Assembly (NCBI GenBank): GCA_937894515.1
Contig: CALCRH010000307.1
Span: forward strand, 1 to 34,307
Length of the DNA stretch: 34,307 nucleotides
Source of the DNA: an uncultured Clostridia bacterium
GTDB taxonomy: Bacteria; Bacillota; Clostridia; Oscillospirales; Oscillospiraceae
Direction of reading: 5' to 3'
Shown here one piece after another: positions 29,658 through 34,307 of this stretch. The notes beneath the pieces were generated by a model. That model searched no databases, had not been told where the DNA came from, and saw nothing but the letters and a program-made list of their open reading frames with translations. Position 1 is the stretch's first letter; each line of letters starts with the position of its first letter. The translations under genes were made by a program, and so were the position numbers.

Positions 29658-31061
29658 ATGGTTTTCAGCAGCACCGTCTTTCTGCTGGCTTTTCTGCCAT
29701 TAGTAGCGATTCTATATTATGTCTGTCCCAAGAAATTCCGCAATGCGGTACTGCTGGTGTTCAGCCTGCTTTTCTACGGCTGGGGCGAGCCGAAATATAT
29801 CGCCATCATGCTGTTCTCCACGGTGTTTGACTACTGCAACGGTTTGGGCATCGGTCATTTTCGCGCCAAGGGGAACGAGAAAGCTGCCAAGGCGGTGATG
29901 GTCGTCTCCTGCGTGGGCAACCTCGCCATCCTCGGCTTTTTCAAATACACCGATTTTGCCATTGAAAATATCAACAGCCTGCTGGGGACCGGTATCGGCG
30001 CGTTGGGTCTGGCGCTGCCCATTGGCATCAGCTTCTATACGTTCCAGACCATGTCCTATACCATTGATGTCTATCGCGGTATCGTGCAGCCCCAGCACAA
30101 TATCATCGACTTCGGCGCGTATGTGACGTTGTTCCCCCAGCTCATCGCCGGCCCCATCGTCCAGTATAAGACCATCGAGAGCGACCTGAGCAACCGCAGC
30201 CGCGAAAGCTGGCTCCAGGCCAGCCGGGGCTTGCAGCGCTTTGTCATCGGCGTGGGCAAAAAGGTGCTTATCGCCAATCAGGTGGGTGCCCTGTGGGAAG
30301 AGATCTCCGCCATGAGCGCCCCCACCGCCGCCACTGCGTGGCTGGGTGCTATCGCCTTTACGTTCCAGATCTACTTCGACTTCTCCGGCTACTCCGATAT
30401 GGCCATCGGTCTTGGCCACCTGTTCGGCTTCACCTTCTGGGAGAACTTCGAGCACCCCTATGAATCCCGCAGCGTTACCGAGTTCTGGCGCCGCTGGCAT
30501 ATCAGCCTGTCCACCTGGTTCCGAGAGTACGTCTATATCCCTCTGGGCGGCAATCGCAAGGGCAAGGGCCGTCAGATTTTGAATCTGGCTATCGTCTGGT
30601 TTTTGACCGGTCTGTGGCACGGTGCAAGCTGGAACTTCGTCCTGTGGGGCGTCTACTACGCCATTCTGCTGATTCTGGAAAAGACCTTCCTGCTGAAATG
30701 GCTGGAGAAACTCCCCCGCTTTGTGGGACACCTCTATACCATCTTTGCCTTTATCATGGGCTGGGTGCTGTTCGCCATCACCGATTTTGCCCAACTGGGT
30801 CAGTACGTCAGCCATATGTTCTCCGGCGCATTCTGGGACAGTACCACCACCTATTTGGTGTCCACTCGTGCCGCTTTGCTGCTGATTGCCGCCGTGGGCA
30901 GTACCACCCTGCCCCTGCGGATATGGAAAAAGCTGGAGCGCAAATGCAGCGGTACCGCCGCTGCTGTGCTGCGTACCGTGGGTGTCAGCGTGATTCTGCT
31001 GGTGTCTATGGCTTTTCTGGTGGGAGACAGCTACAATCCGTTCCTGTATTTCCGGTTCTGA
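29658..31061 (+). CDS. MBOAT-family O-acyltransferase (AlgI-like)
   Basis: 467 aa with AAAGGAG before ATG 29658 and ~11 membrane segments. It moves acyl (usually acetyl) groups across the membrane for O-acylation of an extracellular polymer. VFSSTVFLLAFLPLV, GISFYTFQTMSYTIDVYRG, FPQLIAGPIVQ and FWRRWHISLSTWFREYVYIPLGGNRKG are AlgI/PatA-type blocks, and the catalytic His is in GLWHGASWNFVLWG (~317-330). It is flanked on both sides by DHHW proteins that would receive the acyl group. Alginate itself is unlikely in this host; a capsule, teichoic acid or peptidoglycan target is possible. Confidence 0.92.
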   Translation: MVFSSTVFLLAFLPLVAILYYVCPKKFRNAVLLVFSLLFYGWGEPKYIAIMLFSTVFDYCNGLGIGHFRAKGNEKAAKAVMVVSCVGNLAILGFFKYTDFAIENINSLLGTGIGALGLALPIGISFYTFQTMSYTIDVYRGIVQPQHNIIDFGAYVTLFPQLIAGPIVQYKTIESDLSNRSRESWLQASRGLQRFVIGVGKKVLIANQVGALWEEISAMSAPTAATAWLGAIAFTFQIYFDFSGYSDMAIGLGHLFGFTFWENFEHPYESRSVTEFWRRWHISLSTWFREYVYIPLGGNRKGKGRQILNLAIVWFLTGLWHGASWNFVLWGVYYAILLILEKTFLLKWLEKLPRFVGHLYTIFAFIMGWVLFAITDFAQLGQYVSHMFSGAFWDSTTTYLVSTRAALLLIAAVGSTTLPLRIWKKLERKCSGTAAAVLRTVGVSVILLVSMAFLVGDSYNPFLYFRF

Positions 31062-31074
31062 GGGGGTGGCACAG

Positions 31075-32172
31075 ATGAAAGAAAAACGTGAACTTGCTCC
31101 CCTGATTGCCATTGCAGTGATCCTGCTGGGACTGACCATTGGCAGTCTGCTGACGCCGGACCGTGCTTTTTCCCCTAACGAAAACCGCTACCTGCAGCAA
31201 AAACCGGAGCTGTCCTTCCGCACCCTGTTTTCCGGCGACTTTACCGCCAAGGCGGAGAACTACACCTCGGATCAGATCGCCCTGCGTGATCTGTGGACGG
31301 GCAGTCGATCCGTCATGCAGCGGGCCATGGGCTACAAGGACATCAGCCAGACCTGGCTGGGCGCAGACGGCTATTACTTCGCCAAAGTGACCGAGGACAG
31401 CTTCGATCAGACCAATTATGAGAAAAACTTGGCTGCTGTTTCCGATTTTTTCCAAACCAATGCTGAGAAAGACTGCCATATCCTGCTGGCTCCCACACCG
31501 GCGTATGTCCTGCAGGAGAAGCTGCCGAAGAACAGCGGCTTTTTCGACTGCGCCGCCCGCTTTGCCACCGCCCGGGAAACCGTAGGCGATATGCTCATCG
31601 AAGCAGACAGCATCCGGAATGTGGCCGATCCCTACTACCATACAGACCACCATTGGACGGCCCAGGGTGCCTACGCCGCCTATACTGACTGGTGTGAGGC
31701 CACCGGCCATACGGCCAAGCCCTATTCCCTGACCCCTGTATCTACCACCTTCCGAGGTACTCTGTACTCCAAGGTGCTGCTGCCGGACAGCGTCTATGAT
31801 ACGGTGTCCATCGCCGAAAGCGTGACCATTCGCTCCATGGACTGTGATGGAACAGTACGCGACAGCATCTACGATTTGAATGCGCTTGCCGAGAAGGACC
31901 ACTACAAGGTCTACATGGGCGGCAACCACGCCAAAACGGTGATCGACACGGGCAGCGAAACAGGGAAGACGCTGCTCATCGTCAAAGACAGCTTTGCCAA
32001 CTCCTTTATCCCCTACCTTGCCGCAGAGTACGACACCATCACGGTGCTGGATCTGCGCTATTGCCGGGAAAAGGTGCAGGACCTGGCAGCGGATTGTACC
32101 GACATTTTGGTGCTGTATGAGCTGACCAACTTTGCCTCGGACGGCAATCTCTACAAACTGAATCTGAGCTGA
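31075..32172 (+). CDS. Second DHHW-family SGNH-like protein
   Basis: 365 aa from ATG 31075, with GAGGGGGTGG upstream; GTG 31066 would add three residues. There is one N-terminal membrane helix (~9-28), then NRYLQQKPELSFRTLFSGDF, the usual start of DHHW proteins. YYHTDHHWTAQGAYAAYTDW supplies Asp/His and LLIVKDSFANSFIPYL the Ser. Unlike the first DHHW protein it has the full N-terminal FSGDFTAKAENYTSDQIALRDLW block, so the two are paralogues with probably different donors or acceptors. It lies 13 bases after the MBOAT gene, and a terminator ends the operon. Confidence 0.88.
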   Translation: MKEKRELAPLIAIAVILLGLTIGSLLTPDRAFSPNENRYLQQKPELSFRTLFSGDFTAKAENYTSDQIALRDLWTGSRSVMQRAMGYKDISQTWLGADGYYFAKVTEDSFDQTNYEKNLAAVSDFFQTNAEKDCHILLAPTPAYVLQEKLPKNSGFFDCAARFATARETVGDMLIEADSIRNVADPYYHTDHHWTAQGAYAAYTDWCEATGHTAKPYSLTPVSTTFRGTLYSKVLLPDSVYDTVSIAESVTIRSMDCDGTVRDSIYDLNALAEKDHYKVYMGGNHAKTVIDTGSETGKTLLIVKDSFANSFIPYLAAEYDTITVLDLRYCREKVQDLAADCTDILVLYELTNFASDGNLYKLNLS

Positions 32173-32202
32173 AAAAAGAACGCCAGACGGGCGTTCTTTT
32201 TT
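32172..32202 (+). terminator. Terminator of the O-acylation operon
   Basis: AAAAAAGAACGCC / GGCGTTCTTTTTT with a short AGACG loop, directly after the stop. Confidence 0.88.
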
Positions 32203-32258
32203 ACGTTTTCGGCAAAAAAACCGCCGAAATTTTGTGAAATCTGTGCCACAGTATTTTG

Positions 32259-32287
32259 TTGAAGAGTGACAAAAAACGCGATATAAT
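32259..32287 (+). promoter_or_regulatory. Promoter of the dCMP deaminase gene
   Basis: TTGAAG 32259-32264, 17 bp, TATAAT 32282-32287. Confidence 0.75.
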
Positions 32288-32314
32288 AAGAAAAATTATA
32301 GGTGGAGGTTACCC

Positions 32315-32797
32315 ATGGATCGTATTAGCAAAGGGAATTATTATCTGGACATTGCCGAAACTGTTTTGGAGCGGGCAACCTGCCTGCGCCGTGTCTATGG
32401 TGCCATTATCGTCAAAAATGACGAGATCATCTCCACCGGTTATAATGGCGCACCCCGCGGCCGGCAGAACTGTGTGGATATGGGCTTTTGCACCCGGGAA
32501 ATCATGAAGGTGCCCCGGGGCGAGCGCTATGAGCTGTGCCGCAGCGTCCATGCCGAGGCCAACGCCATCATCTCCGCTTCACGCCGTGATATGGTGGGTG
32601 CCACGCTGTATCTTGTTGGCCGCGACGCCCAGACCGGCAAGCTGCTGGGCGATGCCACTTCCTGTGCCATGTGCCGCCGTCAGATCATCAATGCCGGTAT
32701 TGTTCAGGTGGTGATCCGCAAGACGCCAACCGACTTTGATGTGGTGGATGTGCAGACCTGGGTCCACGAGGAGGACGACGTTCCCGCCCTGCAATAA
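32315..32797 (+). CDS. dCMP deaminase (ComEB-like)
   Basis: This 160-aa zinc enzyme converts dCMP to dUMP for thymidylate synthesis. GAIIVKNDEIISTGYNGAPRG (~29-49) is the family block. The zinc site is SVHAEANAI (His and proton-shuttling Glu, ~78-86) and SCAMCRR (two Cys, ~110-116, with S in place of the usual P before the first Cys). GGAGG precedes ATG 32315. It is likely co-transcribed with the next gene, since no terminator lies between. Confidence 0.9.
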   Translation: MDRISKGNYYLDIAETVLERATCLRRVYGAIIVKNDEIISTGYNGAPRGRQNCVDMGFCTREIMKVPRGERYELCRSVHAEANAIISASRRDMVGATLYLVGRDAQTGKLLGDATSCAMCRRQIINAGIVQVVIRKTPTDFDVVDVQTWVHEEDDVPALQ

Positions 32798-32853
32798 CAG
32801 AGCTCCCGACCCAAGCAGGGTCTCATAATAAAAAATACGAAGGAGAATGTGTG

Positions 32854-34122
32854 ATGTTGAATGAGAAGAAAGTGGCCGCTTATATGGCCATCCTGCAGGA
32901 AGAGCTCCTGCTGGCAACCGGGTGTACAGAGCCCATCGCCGTTGCGTATTGTGCTGCCAAGCTGCGCGCGGTGTTGGGCGGAAAACCGGAAAAAATTCTG
33001 GCGGAGGTCAGCGGCAATATCCTCAAGAACGTGAAGTCCGTCGTCGTCCCCAATACCGAAGGCCGCCGCGGCATTGATGCCGCCATCGCCGTGGGTATCG
33101 TGGCCGGTGACGAAAACGCAGAGCTGCAGGTCATCGCCAACGTGACGGAGGAGGACTCCGCAGCCATCCAGGCCTATCTGGACGCGACCCCCATCAAAGT
33201 GACCTGCCCCGAGACGCCCTGTATGCTGGATATCAAGCTGACGGGCTGGATGGGCGAGCACCACGCCTGTGTGCGTGTTGCCAATAACCATACCAACATC
33301 ATCTACATCGAAAAAGACGGCGACGTACAGGTGGAAAAGCCTGTGACCGGCAACGCCGAGGACAATCTGCAGGACAAGTCCGTCCTGAACGTACAAGACA
33401 TTCTTACTTTCGTGGAAACCGTTCCGCTGGAGACCATTCGTCCCCTGATTTCTCAGCAGATCCAATACAACAGCGCTATCGCCAAAGAGGGCATCGACAA
33501 TAGCTGGGGCGCCAACATCGGCTCTACCCTGCTGATGACCGGCACCGATCCCGAGACCCAGGCCCGTGCCTGGGCAGCCGCCGGTTCTGATGCCCGCATG
33601 AACGGCTGTGAGATGCCGGTGGTCATCGTCTCCGGCTCCGGCAACCAGGGCATTACCGCCTCCGTCCCCGTGTGGAAGTACGGCACGCTCACAGGCGCAA
33701 GTGAGGAGAAGATCCTCCGTGCCGTGTGCCTTTCCGACCTCATCACTATCCACCAGAAGACCGGCATCGGCCGCCTGAGCGCCTACTGCGGCGCCGTCAG
33801 CGCCGGCGTAGGCGCTGGCTGCGGTATCGCCTGGCTCCGCGGTGCGGACTATGAGGGCTTGAGCCACACCTTGCAAAACGCGGTGGCCATGATCTCCGGC
33901 TGCATCTGTGACGGTGCCAAGGCATCCTGCGCCAGCAAAATCGCCATGGGCGTGGGCTGCGGCATCCTGGGCTACAATATGTACCTTGGCGGCAATAACT
34001 TCCAGCCCGGCCACGGTATCGTGGGTGAGGACGTGGAGGATACCATCCGCCATATCGGTGTTCTGGCCTCGCAGGGCATGCGGGAGACCGACCGCGTGAT
34101 CCTGAAGATCATGACCGAGTAA
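32854..34122 (+). CDS. L-cysteine desulfidase / serine dehydratase-alpha-like protein (UPF0597, CyuA-like)
   Basis: 422 aa from ATG 32854, with AAGGAG upstream. ATGCTEPIAVAY (Cys24), NGCEMPVVIVSGSGNQGITASVPV (~248-271) and SGCICDGAKASCASK (~349-363) are family motifs; the cysteines are expected to hold a 4Fe-4S cluster. Relatives degrade L-cysteine to pyruvate, ammonia and sulfide or act as serine ammonia-lyases, so the exact substrate is open. The length is normal. A terminator follows. Confidence 0.87.
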   Translation: MLNEKKVAAYMAILQEELLLATGCTEPIAVAYCAAKLRAVLGGKPEKILAEVSGNILKNVKSVVVPNTEGRRGIDAAIAVGIVAGDENAELQVIANVTEEDSAAIQAYLDATPIKVTCPETPCMLDIKLTGWMGEHHACVRVANNHTNIIYIEKDGDVQVEKPVTGNAEDNLQDKSVLNVQDILTFVETVPLETIRPLISQQIQYNSAIAKEGIDNSWGANIGSTLLMTGTDPETQARAWAAAGSDARMNGCEMPVVIVSGSGNQGITASVPVWKYGTLTGASEEKILRAVCLSDLITIHQKTGIGRLSAYCGAVSAGVGAGCGIAWLRGADYEGLSHTLQNAVAMISGCICDGAKASCASKIAMGVGCGILGYNMYLGGNNFQPGHGIVGEDVEDTIRHIGVLASQGMRETDRVILKIMTE

Positions 34123-34134
34123 ATTTCACATATA

Positions 34135-34167
34135 AGAGAACCGTTCACCCGAACGGTTCTCTTTTTA
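34135..34167 (+). terminator. Terminator
   Basis: AGAGAACCGTTC / GAACGGTTCTCT, loop ACCC, then TTTTT. Confidence 0.9.
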
Positions 34168-34190
34168 TGCAATGCTAAATGCTATCATTT

Positions 34191-34218
34191 GTAGGGGCGG
34201 ACGACTCTGTCCGCCCGA
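34191..34218. repeat. GTAGGGGCG dispersed repeat, short copy
   Basis: GTAGGGGCGGA followed by TCCGCCC, giving hairpin GGGCGGA-CGACTCTG-TCCGCCC. It has the same leading motif as 29574. Confidence 0.55.
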
Positions 34219-34267
34219 AAATCGTCGCGCCGTACGTATCATATCATTTTCTACCGAAACATACTCC

Positions 34268-34307
34268 GTAGGGGCGTGCGGGATAAAAACGTGCCGGTGG
34301 CACGTTT
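34268..34307. repeat. GTAGGGGCG dispersed repeat, cut by the window edge
   Basis: GTAGGGGCGTGCG followed by hairpin AACGTGCC-GGT-GGCACGTT. The unit continues past the window. Confidence 0.5.

Noticed and set aside
29712..31139. 475-aa minus-strand ORF opposite the MBOAT gene
   Set aside because: Shadow frame without start signals; MBOAT motifs are on the plus strand.

Overview
The window looks like the chromosome of a gut member of the Bacillota, class Clostridia, most like an Oscillospiraceae/Ruminococcaceae genome. The evidence is strong AGGAGG-type ribosome binding sites, canonical sigma-A promoters with 17-bp spacers, SpoIIE- and RsbW-type signalling domains, intrinsic terminators with long T tracts, and GTAGGGGCG-type dispersed repeats. 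The first ~0.9 kb does not match. It is richer in GC with different codon habits, and holds the end of a jelly-roll-like protein and an MFS transporter broken after about seven membrane segments. It looks like foreign DNA or an assembly junction fused just upstream of a DUF523 gene.

Layout. 0.9-5.1 kb is housekeeping: DUF523, a GNAT acetyltransferase, a uracil permease (uraA) on the minus strand behind what looks like a pyrBI-style leader-peptide attenuator, and a pair of half-size chromate transporters. At 5.2-5.45 kb is a tRNA-Val/Asp/Thr operon.

5.4-14.3 kb is an ~8.9-kb integrated element in tRNA-Thr, bounded by 45-bp direct repeats. It carries a tyrosine integrase, an XRE repressor with divergent operators, two small DNA-binding proteins, a replisome organizer, a DnaC-like loader and a Nu1-type small terminase. 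There is no large terminase, portal, capsid or tail. This is the plan of a phage-inducible chromosomal island (PICI, a phage satellite). Its cargo is a leftward block of small phage-type genes and a rightward ribbon-helix-helix/DinD pair. Matching AAACTCACAC repeats inside both ends look like integrase arm sites.

14.3-20.0 kb may be an older island next to the same att site. A degraded copy of the tRNA-Thr 3' end plus its terminator lies at 19.96-20.03 kb. Inside are a putative DUF3990/XRE toxin-antitoxin pair flanked by 41-bp near-identical hairpins, an ImmA/IrrE remnant, and two transporters (Na+:dicarboxylate-type and MATE-type) each fused to an RsbW-like GHKL ATPase domain.

20.2-34.3 kb is chromosomal again. 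It holds a secreted SGNH-like protein, an ArsB/NhaD-type permease behind a yybP-ykoY (Mn2+) riboswitch-like leader, a LytS-like/Cache/HAMP/SpoIIE/RsbW sensor phosphatase followed by an HD hydrolase, and a GH25 lysozyme. Then come a lipoprotein/DHHW/MBOAT/DHHW O-acylation cluster, a dCMP deaminase and a cysteine-desulfidase-family enzyme. All functions are read from sequence and family knowledge only; no searches were run.
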